DNA of 64,000 bases from contig NZ_PYAU01000001.1 of assembly GCF_003014675.1 (NCBI RefSeq), positions 496,001-560,000 of the forward strand, written 5' to 3'. Each line of letters begins with the position of its first letter. Within the stretch, counting starts at the first letter, position 1. Below are positions 41,901-49,601 of this stretch, in pieces. The stretch is from Labedella gwakjiensis (GTDB taxonomy: Bacteria; Actinomycetota; Actinomycetes; Actinomycetales; Microbacteriaceae). The translations under genes and the position numbers were made by a program. The notes beneath the pieces are model-generated. The model worked only from the letters and a program-made list of their open reading frames with translations, was not told the origin of the DNA and did no database searches.

Positions 41901-44339
41901 CTCGAGGGAGAAGACCGCGGCTCCGTATGCGTCGGCGGGGGCGACGGGAATGGTCGACGTGCGACCCGATGCGACGAAGTGGGCGTCGATCGACTGACGG
42001 CTCAGCACGGTCGGGTAGACCGCCACGTCGTCGATGGCGCCGGCGAAGTAGTCGCTGCTGCCGCGGTTCGGCCAACCGCCGAGGTTGTCACCGCCGATGC
42101 GCCAGTAGCCGGAGAACGCCTGGCCCGCCGTCGTGTCGGCACGGCTCGCCACCTTCTTGCTGTCGACGTAGAGCTGCATGCCGTTCGATCCGAGCGTGGC
42201 CACGACGTGGTGCCACTGGTTGTCGTTGTAGCTCGCGGCGCTCGTGATCGTCTGCGTGTTGCCGGTGTAGACGCCGAAGGTCAGGTGACCCGAGTTGTCC
42301 ATGTAGACGTGCCGGTCGTACGAGCCCGAGTTGCCGGAGGCGCTGTTGCCGAATCCGATGATCTTTCCACCAGAGGTCGTCCCTGTCTTGATCCATGCCT
42401 CGGCCGTGAAGGTGTTCGAGGCGGGCTTCGACGCGGTCGACACTCCGATGTTGTCGATCGATCCAGGGAAGGTCGATGCGGTGTTCGTCGAGCTCGCCTC
42501 CTGACCGGTGGTCCCGCGGGTCACTCCGCTCGAGAGCTTCATGTCGTCGCCGGCGTTCCAGTCGTAGGCGATGGTGCCGGAGGCCTCACCGAGCGGCCAG
42601 AACGACGTGGGGTTGTCGTCGAGGACCCTCTGCGTGTACGCGCTGATCTGTCCATCGGCCGAGACCGTGACGCTCACCTGCGTGCCCATCGTCGAGTTGC
42701 CGAACGGGTCGGTCGCACGGATGCGATAGGTGTACGTCTGTCCTGGAGTGAGACCCGTGTCGAGGAACGACATGAGAGGTCGCTTGTAGAACGTCGAGCT
42801 CGCCTGCGTCGTGTAGACGGGGGTCGCCGTCTGGTTGTTGCGGATCACGTCGTAGGTCAGGAGGGAGTTGTCACGGTCGTGGTTGGCCTGCCAGGCGACA
42901 CGCACAGTGCCCGTGCTGAAGGAGGCGAGGCTCGGCACGAAGTTCGTCCCGGTGAGACGCGGACCATCGTCGTTCGGGGCGATCTCCTTCTTCGCGAAGC
43001 GAACGAGACCCTGCTGTCCCTTGCCGTTCACGGTCGTGAACTCTCCGCCGTAGAGCACGTAGTCACCCGCGACCACGACATCCCACGGGCCCTGGCCCGA
43101 TCCGCTGGCCTTGCCGGTGTTGAAGGAGGGGAACCAGTTGACGAGGGAGGGCGAGGGGGTGCCGTTGAAGTTGTAGTAGCCGTACGGGTCCGCCGTCAGA
43201 GTACCCGTGGTGGCCTTCGTGAAGGCGACGGCACGATAGAAGGTCCACGGCTCCGTCTGGGGGAATCCGCCGACGTTGCCGCAGTAGTGCGCGTGGCCGG
43301 CCGTGTACACGACGTCGGTTCCGGGGGCTACCGAGTAGCTGTCACCGTGGCAGTCCTCGACCCATTCGAGCTCGCCGCTGTTCCAGTTCGCCTTGAACGT
43401 TCCCTCGAGGTTTCCGCCGGCTCCGAAGACGTATCCGGTCCCGTAGACGTAGGTGCCGTCCGTGGCGAGCGAGTTGATGGAGGCGTCGGTGCCTCCGTTG
43501 CGGATGAGGGAGTTGATCGCCCACGAGTTCGACGCGCCGGCGGTCGTGTCGACCGAGGCGAGTCCGTAGCCGGGGTTGTTCGATCCGTTCACCTGTGTGA
43601 AGTTGCCGCCGAAGACGATCTTGTCCTGCGCAGCCGACATCACCATCGAGGAGACGTTGCCGTCGGGGACGTTGGGTGCCCACGCGGTGAGTGCACCGTT
43701 GGACGCGGAGAAGGCCGCGGTCCGCAGACGGGTCTCGTTGCCGGCCGATGTGAACTGACCACCGATGTAGACGGTCGTGTTCGTCGCGACGACGGTGTTG
43801 ACGCGAGAGTTGATAGTCGGGGCGAAGCCCGCGATGAGGCTCCCCGTTGCGACGTCGAACGCGGCGACGCGATAGCGCGTCGAGCCGGCCGCCGTCGTGA
43901 ACTGGCCGGCGACGTAGAGACGTGTCTTGTCCGGCGATGCCGTGATGGAGCGGACCTGCGCATTGAACGCTGGCGCGAACGGGAGAAGGGCACCCGTCGT
44001 GAGGTTGTATGCGAGGAAGTTGCTGCGGGTCACCGTGTTGGTGCCGGCGGCCGAACCGGCGGGACGCGCCGTCGTGAAGTCGCCTCCCACGTACACCGTG
44101 TTGCCCACGACGTACTGATCCCAGACGACACCGTCGATCTGTGGGGCGGCCAGTGGGTCGGATGACACGGTCTCCGGCTGTCCGGCCTCCGGCATGGTGT
44201 CGGCGGCCGCGGGCTGCAGGGAGAGCATGCTCAACACGATCGCGGACACGGTGACGCCGACGAGAGCGACGAGTCGCGCTCCCCTCCGCGTGCGGGGTTC
44301 GGATGTTGCGGCTTCGGGTACCGACAACGTTGTGGTCAT
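38937..44339 (-). CDS. 1800-residue secreted multidomain protein (propeller, FN3, two LamG, four PKD, two jelly-roll-like domains)
   Basis: Probably a matrix or adhesion protein of the EPS. Order by residue: signal peptide to about 46 (RRGARLVALVG core, AAADT end); 50-455 a propeller-like region with repeated VYVGGDFTT/LYVAGQFTT/VYIGGQFTS units (delta-60/DUF5122-like); 455-556 FN3-like; 570-795 and 810-1030 two LamG-type lectin folds (FWPLGEASG and YWRLGESSG starts, QWHHVVA cores); 1034-1288 three PKD domains (SYAWDFGDG pattern); 1290-1496 and 1590-1800 two copies of the domain also found in the 28185 protein, with a fourth PKD between. No sortase motif or C-terminal membrane segment. No clear ribosome site before ATG 44339. 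Confidence 0.9.
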   Translation of the reverse strand: MTTTLSVPEAATSEPRTRRGARLVALVGVTVSAIVLSMLSLQPAAADTMPEAGQPETVSSDPLAAPQIDGVVWDQYVVGNTVYVGGDFTTARPAGSAAGTNTVTRSNFLAYNLTTGALLPFAPAFNAQVRSITASPDKTRLYVAGQFTTAAGSTRYRVAAFDVATGSLIAGFAPTINSRVNTVVATNTTVYIGGQFTSAGNETRLRTAAFSASNGALTAWAPNVPDGNVSSMVMSAAQDKIVFGGNFTQVNGSNNPGYGLASVDTTAGASNSWAINSLIRNGGTDASINSLATDGTYVYGTGYVFGAGGNLEGTFKANWNSGELEWVEDCHGDSYSVAPGTDVVYTAGHAHYCGNVGGFPQTEPWTFYRAVAFTKATTGTLTADPYGYYNFNGTPSPSLVNWFPSFNTGKASGSGQGPWDVVVAGDYVLYGGEFTTVNGKGQQGLVRFAKKEIAPNDDGPRLTGTNFVPSLASFSTGTVRVAWQANHDRDNSLLTYDVIRNNQTATPVYTTQASSTFYKRPLMSFLDTGLTPGQTYTYRIRATDPFGNSTMGTQVSVTVSADGQISAYTQRVLDDNPTSFWPLGEASGTIAYDWNAGDDMKLSSGVTRGTTGQEASSTNTASTFPGSIDNIGVSTASKPASNTFTAEAWIKTGTTSGGKIIGFGNSASGNSGSYDRHVYMDNSGHLTFGVYTGNTQTITSAASYNDNQWHHVVATLGSNGMQLYVDSKKVASRADTTAGQAFSGYWRIGGDNLGGWPNRGSSDYFAGAIDDVAVYPTVLSRQSIDAHFVASGRTSTIPVAPADAYGAAVFSLEPTSYWRLGESSGTVAADSGPFGNPGTYTGLVNKGATGALNGVPDKAATFAPTEEWWGWNEAGVASASPINNPTTYAVEAWFKTTTTRGGKIVGFGASPTGGSGGYDRHVYMENDGRLTFGTWTGQTNTITSGSAYNDGQWHHVVAQQSSAGMNMFIDGNSVGTNPQTAAQNYTGYWRVGGDTTWGGTAPYFAGTIDEVAIYSTPLTAAQVEQHNGLGRGVVANVPPTASFTAASSDLAASFDATASADSDGTIVSYAWDFGDGQTGTGVTANRTYAAAGTYAVKLTVTDNRGGTATSTQNVTVTAPNAVPTASFTDQVTNLSAAFDASASADSDGTISSYAWNFGDGATATGVTTSHAYETPGNYLVTLTVTDDRGATATATRVVAAALPANQNPTASFTATPSGLGVALDGSASTDPDGTIASYAWNFGDGESGSGATTSHTYGSAGTYTVTLAVTDNRGATIQTQKEVTVTAPPAAETIAADTFERTATNAWGSAQPGGLWTVGGGNSSFSVAGGAGVISLPAGGTRTSRLSTVSVTDANINTRVAASDIANGGGVYASVIGRQVGTTSYSARVWIQASGAVRIQLLRGSTALQAYTVPGLTYTPGTDLQISLEISGTSPTTLKAKVWAAAGAEPGAWQVSATDSTEGLQAAGAIGLGGYMPSTVTNGPVSVRFDAFSAVALGAVTPTPNVAPAASFTATPTDLSVALDASASTDSDGTIASYAWQYGDGTTGTGSTSSHAYGAAGTYTVSLTVTDDDGATNTTTRSVTVTAPPEPGTPAVLAADAFGRTASSSWGNATTGGPWTVAGGNSSFSVNGSAGVIDVAAGQTRSARLGAVSATETDSTVTITVPSASTGGVQYASVIARQVGSDSYSARLVVQENGSLRIHLMRNTVVLQSVALPITGYTAGTAITVRVQAFGTAPTTIRAKAWVAGQTEPAAWQAQVTDSTAALQTAGSVGLSAYMASSITSGPVSVRFTDYKVTAI

Positions 44340-44400
44340 GGGGGGTCTCGCCGTCTCTGGGGGGATGTGTATGCACCGACCTGCCGGGCGGTGTCTCAGT

Positions 44401-44410
44401 GAACCTGAGG
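44401..44410. promoter_or_regulatory. candidate EPS-locus motif GAACCTGAGG (site 4) and nearby repeats
   Basis: Upstream of the large secreted protein gene. The plus strand reads GAACCTGAGG; a second site, ACGTGAGG, lies on the minus strand at 44446-44453, and CACCCC-CCTTTC-GGGGTG is at 44485-44502. The gap 44340-44607 holds no gene. Confidence 0.4.
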
Positions 44411-44607
44411 GCCACTCACATCGGGTGATGCTAAATCGTAGCTTTCCTCACGTTTTCTCCGTGTCCCCCATTCGGGCCACATTCCACCCCCCTTTCGGGG
44501 TGACGACGACCCCCTTCTCGACGAGCCGAATCGTGCGAAGACGCATCGTGTCAGACCCTCGACGGGCCGGACACGGGACGGCAGGGATACGAGAGAGGCA
44601 GGAACGC

Positions 44608-44653
44608 GCAACGGGCGGGGACGCCGAAATGATTCGGCACCCCCGCCCGTTGC
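44608..44653. terminator. hairpin after the 228-aa membrane protein gene
   Basis: GCAACGGGCGGGG pairs with CCCCGCCCGTTGC, and an inner GCCGAA/TTCGGC stem caps it. It separates the 44670-46117 unit from the promoter region of the large protein gene. Confidence 0.75.
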
Positions 44654-44669
44654 GGTGACGATCGCGGAT

Positions 44670-45356
44670 CTACTGGGGCGCAGCGCCCTCGAACACCAGG
44701 GCGGGCTCAGCCGCCTCGTAGTCGACCGTGATCCGGACCTGATCACGCTGATCGGTCGGCACGTTGTAGACGAACGTCCCCGTGACGCTCTTGCCGGCAG
44801 CCACCTCTTGCGGGAACGGCTCTCCCCCGGGCTCGGCCAGTTCGATCGCCGGGATCTGATCCGCTCCGTAGTACACGTTCGTCACGGCACCGAGGAGGGA
44901 GTAGGCCTCGTCGCTGTCGTTCGTGAACGTGACGGTGAAACGAAGGGACGGTCCGGCGATCTCGCCAGGCATCGACGCCTCGCCCTCGACCGCCTCGAGG
45001 TCGTCGAGGGCGACGGTCACGCCGCCGTCGATGGGCGCGGGCTCGTCGAAATCGCGGATGTCGTCGACGACCTCTCCGCCGGCACCCGGCTCCGCCGATG
45101 CGGACGGATCGGCCGAGGCGGAGGAACCGTCGCTCGGCGTCGACGCGCTGGGGAGAGGCGTCGAGCTCGCCGACGTGGTGGCGGCGGGCGACGGTGCGCT
45201 GGAATTGACCGACCAGATGACGAGTGCGGCCACGACGGCCACGACGACGACGATCACGAGGATCAGCAGTCCTCGCCGTCTCGCGTGCGCCTCGGGATCC
45301 GTCGTCGTCTCCGATTCGACGGGAGTGGTCTCCTCGTCCGGCGTGTCCTCACTCAT
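44670..45356 (-). CDS. single-pass membrane protein with extracytoplasmic beta domain
   Basis: 228 residues: an acidic cytoplasmic start, one membrane segment (about 28-48, LLILVIVVVVAVVAALVIW), a Ser/Ala/Pro-rich linker (about 50-95) and a C-terminal domain with RFTVTFTNDSDEAYSL and VTGTFVYNVPTDQRDQV that resembles the DUF4352/telomeric-repeat-like immunoglobulin folds. No enzyme motif. Its start overlaps the stop of the CDP-alcohol phosphotransferase gene by 4 bp, so both are made together; a helper role in the same surface polymer is inferred. Confidence 0.75.
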   Translation of the reverse strand: MSEDTPDEETTPVESETTTDPEAHARRRGLLILVIVVVVAVVAALVIWSVNSSAPSPAATTSASSTPLPSASTPSDGSSASADPSASAEPGAGGEVVDDIRDFDEPAPIDGGVTVALDDLEAVEGEASMPGEIAGPSLRFTVTFTNDSDEAYSLLGAVTNVYYGADQIPAIELAEPGGEPFPQEVAAGKSVTGTFVYNVPTDQRDQVRITVDYEAAEPALVFEGAAPQ

Positions 45357-46117
45357 CGTGCCCCCTCACTTTCCGGCGCGTCGAGCGCCACCATGTCTCT
45401 GAACCATTTGACCGCCGCAAGCAGCAGGAACCCGGCGTTGGCCAGGAAGAGCAGTCCGTAGACCACGAAGAACACCAGCGGCGCACCCAGCAGGACGAAG
45501 ACGAAGCACAGCAGGCCGTAATCGGTCGGGATCACGAGGAACGATCGCAGACGCGATCCGCCACCGGCTTCCGCCGTCCCCTTGCGACCGCGCACGTGCT
45601 TCAGCTGATCGTTCAGGATCATCGCGAAGAACGTGACGTTCGCGACGATCGAGTAGCCGATCGGGACCAGGAGCCACGCGTCGGACGGCAGGTCGAAGAA
45701 TCTGTAGGCCGAGATGAGCACCGCGATGTGCAGGCTCGAGATCTTGAGCGCGTCGACGACATGATCGAGCCACTCCCCCGCGGCCGATCCCCCGCCGCGC
45801 AACCTCGCCACCTGGCCGTCGGCGGAGTCGAACGCGTAGCCCACGGCGAGGAGGAGCCAGATGAGCACTCCGGACCACCAGACCGGGGGCACCGTCGCGA
45901 GGAGGATGATCCCCGAGAACGTGAAGGCCGCGCTCACAGCCGTCACCGCATTCGGGGTGAGGCCGGCGCGGTACGCAGCGGCCGCGATGAACCGACCGAG
46001 CTTGCGGTTGACGTAGATGGAGTAGGCCGGCGCGCCCTTGGCAGCGCCCTTCTGGGCCGACGCGAGCCGCGCGACAGTGGCGCGATAACCCTCGATGGGA
46101 CGCTCGGTGGTCGTCAT
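45353..46117 (-). CDS. CDP-alcohol phosphatidyltransferase family protein
   Basis: Transfers a phosphoalcohol group from or to a CDP-activated molecule in the membrane. The full motif is present with exact spacing: D97, D100-G101, A104-R105, G114, D118, D122. About six hydrophobic segments, 254 residues. ATG 46117 is preferred over GTG 46123 because GAGGAG lies 5 nt upstream. It is divergent from a cytidylyltransferase-like gene at 46360, so the pair may make and use a CDP-polyol or CDP-glycerol; ordinary phospholipid synthesis is the alternative. Coupled to the 228-aa membrane protein gene. Confidence 0.9.
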   Translation of the reverse strand: MTTTERPIEGYRATVARLASAQKGAAKGAPAYSIYVNRKLGRFIAAAAYRAGLTPNAVTAVSAAFTFSGIILLATVPPVWWSGVLIWLLLAVGYAFDSADGQVARLRGGGSAAGEWLDHVVDALKISSLHIAVLISAYRFFDLPSDAWLLVPIGYSIVANVTFFAMILNDQLKHVRGRKGTAEAGGGSRLRSFLVIPTDYGLLCFVFVLLGAPLVFFVVYGLLFLANAGFLLLAAVKWFRDMVALDAPESEGAR

Positions 46118-46206
46118 TCTCACTCCTCGTTCGGATCCGGTCGCACTCGCGATCGATGTGCGGCCGATTCAACGTTACAGAAGGCAGAAGACGAATAACG
46201 AGGATC

Positions 46207-46295
46207 CCTCATTTCGTACTCCCCCCAGTTCACGGGGTTTCTTCCCCATGGACCACGGTCGTCGTTATGATCGTGAGAGATCCTCACCTGAGGAT
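46207..46295. promoter_or_regulatory. divergent control region with EPS-locus motif (site 5)
   Basis: TCACCTGAGG (46284-46293) resembles the other sites, and is also half of the palindrome ATCCTCA-CC-TGAGGAT (46280-46295). CCTCAT at 46207-46212 is a minus-strand half-site, and CCCC-AGTTCAC-GGGG lies at 46223-46237. It sits between the CDP-alcohol and cytidylyltransferase genes. Confidence 0.4.
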
Positions 46296-46359
46296 GACTC
46301 GACTTCACGACGGCGGCTCAGCCCCGTCCACCACGACCATGAGAGCTGAGGGGTGCCCC

Positions 46360-46815
46360 ATGATCCGAATCGGATACGCCGCCGGAGCGTTCGATCTCTT
46401 CCACGTCGGACACCTCAACATCCTGAAGCACGCCAAGAGCGCGTGCGACTACCTCATCGCGGGCGTCGTCAGCGACGAGCTCCTCATCTCGCGCAAGAAG
46501 GTCACGCCGGTCATCCCACTCGCGGAGCGCATGGAGATCGTCGGCAACATCCGCTACGTCGACCAGGTCGTCGCCGAGGACCTGCCGTCCAAGATGGAGA
46601 TGTGGGAGCGACTGCGCTTCACCACCTTCTTCAAGGGCGACGACTGGCGCGGCACCCCTCAGGGCCTCGCCCTCGAGCAGCAGTTCTCCGAGGTCGGCGT
46701 CGAGGTCGTCTACTTCCCGTACACGATGTCGACGTCGAGCACGGCCCTCCGCCGGGCCCTGGCCTCCCTCGAGGCCGGCGCCACCGTCTCCGAGCCCGCC
46801 GCCGCTCGCGGCTGA
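46360..46815 (+). CDS. cytidylyltransferase-like (TagD/nucleotidyltransferase) protein
   Basis: Activates a phosphoalcohol (glycerol-3-phosphate or similar) with CTP. The 151 residues show the nucleotidyltransferase motif FDLFHVGHLNIL with H15-x-G-H18, and a C-terminal STSSTALRR in place of the ISTT/SSSxxR signature. GAGGGG lies 6-8 nt before ATG 46360. The family also contains enzymes for ADP- and CDP-sugars, so the substrate is open. Placement opposite a CDP-alcohol phosphotransferase favours CTP. It is the right-hand border of the EPS locus. Confidence 0.87.
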   Translation: MIRIGYAAGAFDLFHVGHLNILKHAKSACDYLIAGVVSDELLISRKKVTPVIPLAERMEIVGNIRYVDQVVAEDLPSKMEMWERLRFTTFFKGDDWRGTPQGLALEQQFSEVGVEVVYFPYTMSTSSTALRRALASLEAGATVSEPAAARG

Positions 46816-46903
46816 CCCAGCCGTATCCATTCGTCCGGCAGATCGTCTCTTCGGCACCGCAACGGACAGCACCGCAACCCGAGGATTTTCCGGGCGATGC
46901 GCC

Positions 46904-47902
<999 letters not shown>

Positions 47903-47920
47903 GTCGGAGAGGACGCCCCG

Positions 47921-48478
47921 TCAGGCGGAGCCCGACCTCCGCTCCCGGTACGCGTTGACGTTCATCCGGTTGCCGCAGTTGCCCACGTCGCAATAGCGCT
48001 TCGATCGATTCCGCGACAGGTCGACGAGCACAGCCTCGCAGTCGGGGGCCTCGCACTCCCGCATCCGCTGCCACTCGTCGGAGCGCAAGACGTCGACGAA
48101 TGCCATGGCGGCCTCCACCTGAAGCCGCGTGACGACAGGCGCATCCGATTCCGTCGCGTGGATATGCCAGTCGAAGCCGTCGTGCCGCTGCAGCTGCGGG
48201 AGTGCCGCTCCTTCGCGTAGCAGCGCGTTGACACCGTCCACCGCATCGTCCCGCTCGGCGAGCCAGATGGCGCGAAGGCGCGGACGCAGAGCGCGGACGG
48301 CCTCGAGCTCATCGACGGTCCCGAGGCGCGCGCCCGTGAACTCCTGGGAGTCGAGGAACGCGACGAGATCGGCCGTCGTCGCGAGCTCGTCGTCCCGCGA
48401 CCGTGATGCCCCCGGCGCGGTATTGACGAGGATCGCCGCGGCGATGAGCGACACCTCGGTGTCATGGGTGAAGAGCAT
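47921..48478 (-). CDS. CGNR zinc-finger regulator (ABATE domain)
   Basis: Probable stress-responsive DNA- or RNA-binding regulator. The 185 residues have an N-terminal ABATE-like domain and a C-terminal zinc finger with CEAPDC, then RYCDVGNCGNRMNVNAYRER. All four zinc cysteines are present. ATG 48478 lies 5 nt behind AGGAG, so the longer in-frame version is rejected. Divergent from a DMT exporter gene 70 bp away, which it may regulate; that link is inferred from position only. Confidence 0.88.
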   Translation of the reverse strand: MLFTHDTEVSLIAAAILVNTAPGASRSRDDELATTADLVAFLDSQEFTGARLGTVDELEAVRALRPRLRAIWLAERDDAVDGVNALLREGAALPQLQRHDGFDWHIHATESDAPVVTRLQVEAAMAFVDVLRSDEWQRMRECEAPDCEAVLVDLSRNRSKRYCDVGNCGNRMNVNAYRERRSGSA

Positions 48479-48536
48479 ATTGACTCCTGACATCGCCGGT
48501 CGTAGTGTCATGATCATCCTACCCGTTGACTCATGA

Positions 48537-48542
48537 CAGGAT
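48537..48542 (+). promoter_or_regulatory. -10 box CAGGAT before the DMT exporter gene
   Basis: CAGGAT, then CCGCCC (6 nt), then ATG 48549. First base differs from TANNNT. Confidence 0.4.
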
Positions 48543-48548
48543 CCGCCC

Positions 48549-49508
48549 ATGCGCGCCACGCCCTCCGCAGCCTCCGGCATCCTCATCGGGCTGGTCTCGG
48601 CCCTCGCCTTCGGAGCGAGCGGACCGTTCGTGAAGACCCTGCTGGAGGCGGGATGGTCGCCGGCGTCCGCGGTGTTCCTCCGTACACTCGGCGCGACGAT
48701 CGTCCTTGCGCCCCTCGGCGTGTGGGCTCTTCGTGGGCGATTCGCCATCCTGCGGCGCGAGTGGCGCCTCGTCGTCGGCTTCGGCCTGGTCGCCGTCGCC
48801 GGCGCCCAGCTCTGCTACTTCGCCGCCGTATCGCGCATGCCCGTGGGCATCTCCCTGCTCATCGAATACCTCGCACCGGTACTGCTCGTGCTCGCCGCGT
48901 GGGGACGCACCCGGCGAGCACCGAGGAGCCGCACGATCGCCGGCTCGGCGCTCAGCATCGGCGGGCTCGTGCTCGTGATCGACATCGCGGGCGCGACGCC
49001 CGACCTGCTCGGCGTGCTCTTCGCCCTCGGCGCGGCGGTGTGCCTCGGGGGGTACTTCGTGCTCTCCGCGCGGCCGACGGATCTTCCTCCGGTGGCGCTC
49101 GCCGCCGGCGGCTTGCTCGTCGCGTCGCTCGCGCTCGGCTCGGCCCTCCTCGTCGGCGTCCTCCCGGCATCCGCTCCCCTCGTGGACGTCGAGCTTCTCG
49201 GCTCCGTCGTGCCCTGGTGGGTCCCACTCGGCGTCATCGTCCTCGTCGCGACGGCCTTCGCGTACGTGGCCGGGATCGTCGCGGCAGGACGCATGGGCGA
49301 GCGACTCGCCTCGTTCGTCGGGCTGTCGGAGGTGCTTTTTGCCGTGTTGATCGCGTGGCTGCTCCTCGGCGAGGTTCCGAGTGTCGTCCAGGCCATGGGT
49401 GGCGCGCTCATTGTGGCCGGCGTGATCCTCGTCCGCCTCGACGGCGCCAAGCGCCCCACTCCGACCGCCCTCGACCTCCCCGCCCCGACGGCGGTCCCCA
49501 CCCCCTAG
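48549..49508 (+). CDS. EamA/DMT family exporter
   Basis: A 319-residue membrane protein with ten hydrophobic segments in two EamA halves (about 8-140 and 150-300). Typical parts are GASGPFVKTLLEAGW in the first half and GERLASFVGLSEVLFAVLIAWLLLGE in the second, with a Pro-rich tail. Substrate unknown; amino acids and metabolites are usual for the family. Leaderless by its -10 spacing. Divergent from the CGNR regulator and ended by a very strong hairpin. Confidence 0.88.
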   Translation: MRATPSAASGILIGLVSALAFGASGPFVKTLLEAGWSPASAVFLRTLGATIVLAPLGVWALRGRFAILRREWRLVVGFGLVAVAGAQLCYFAAVSRMPVGISLLIEYLAPVLLVLAAWGRTRRAPRSRTIAGSALSIGGLVLVIDIAGATPDLLGVLFALGAAVCLGGYFVLSARPTDLPPVALAAGGLLVASLALGSALLVGVLPASAPLVDVELLGSVVPWWVPLGVIVLVATAFAYVAGIVAAGRMGERLASFVGLSEVLFAVLIAWLLLGEVPSVVQAMGGALIVAGVILVRLDGAKRPTPTALDLPAPTAVPTP

Positions 49509-49520
49509 CCCCCACCCCCC

Positions 49521-49582
49521 CACACCAAAAAGATCGCGATACAGCATCGAGTTTGATGCTGTATCGCGATCTTTTTGGTGTG
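49521..49582. terminator. 28-bp perfect hairpin with A- and T-tracts, bidirectional
   Basis: Arms 49521-49548 and 49555-49582 are exact complements (6-nt loop GAGTTT). The left arm holds AAAAAG and the right arm CTTTTT, so each strand gets a T-run. C-rich and G-rich flanks extend the pairing further with few mismatches. Between two convergent genes. Confidence 0.9.
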
Positions 49583-49601
49583 AGGGGGTGGGGGTCAGGG
49601 A

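Noticed and set aside
40575-44165. Open frame of 1196 codons on the plus strand, opposite the large secreted protein gene
   Set aside because: Arg/Val/Gly-rich translation without domains; a shadow of the minus-strand gene caused by high GC at third positions.
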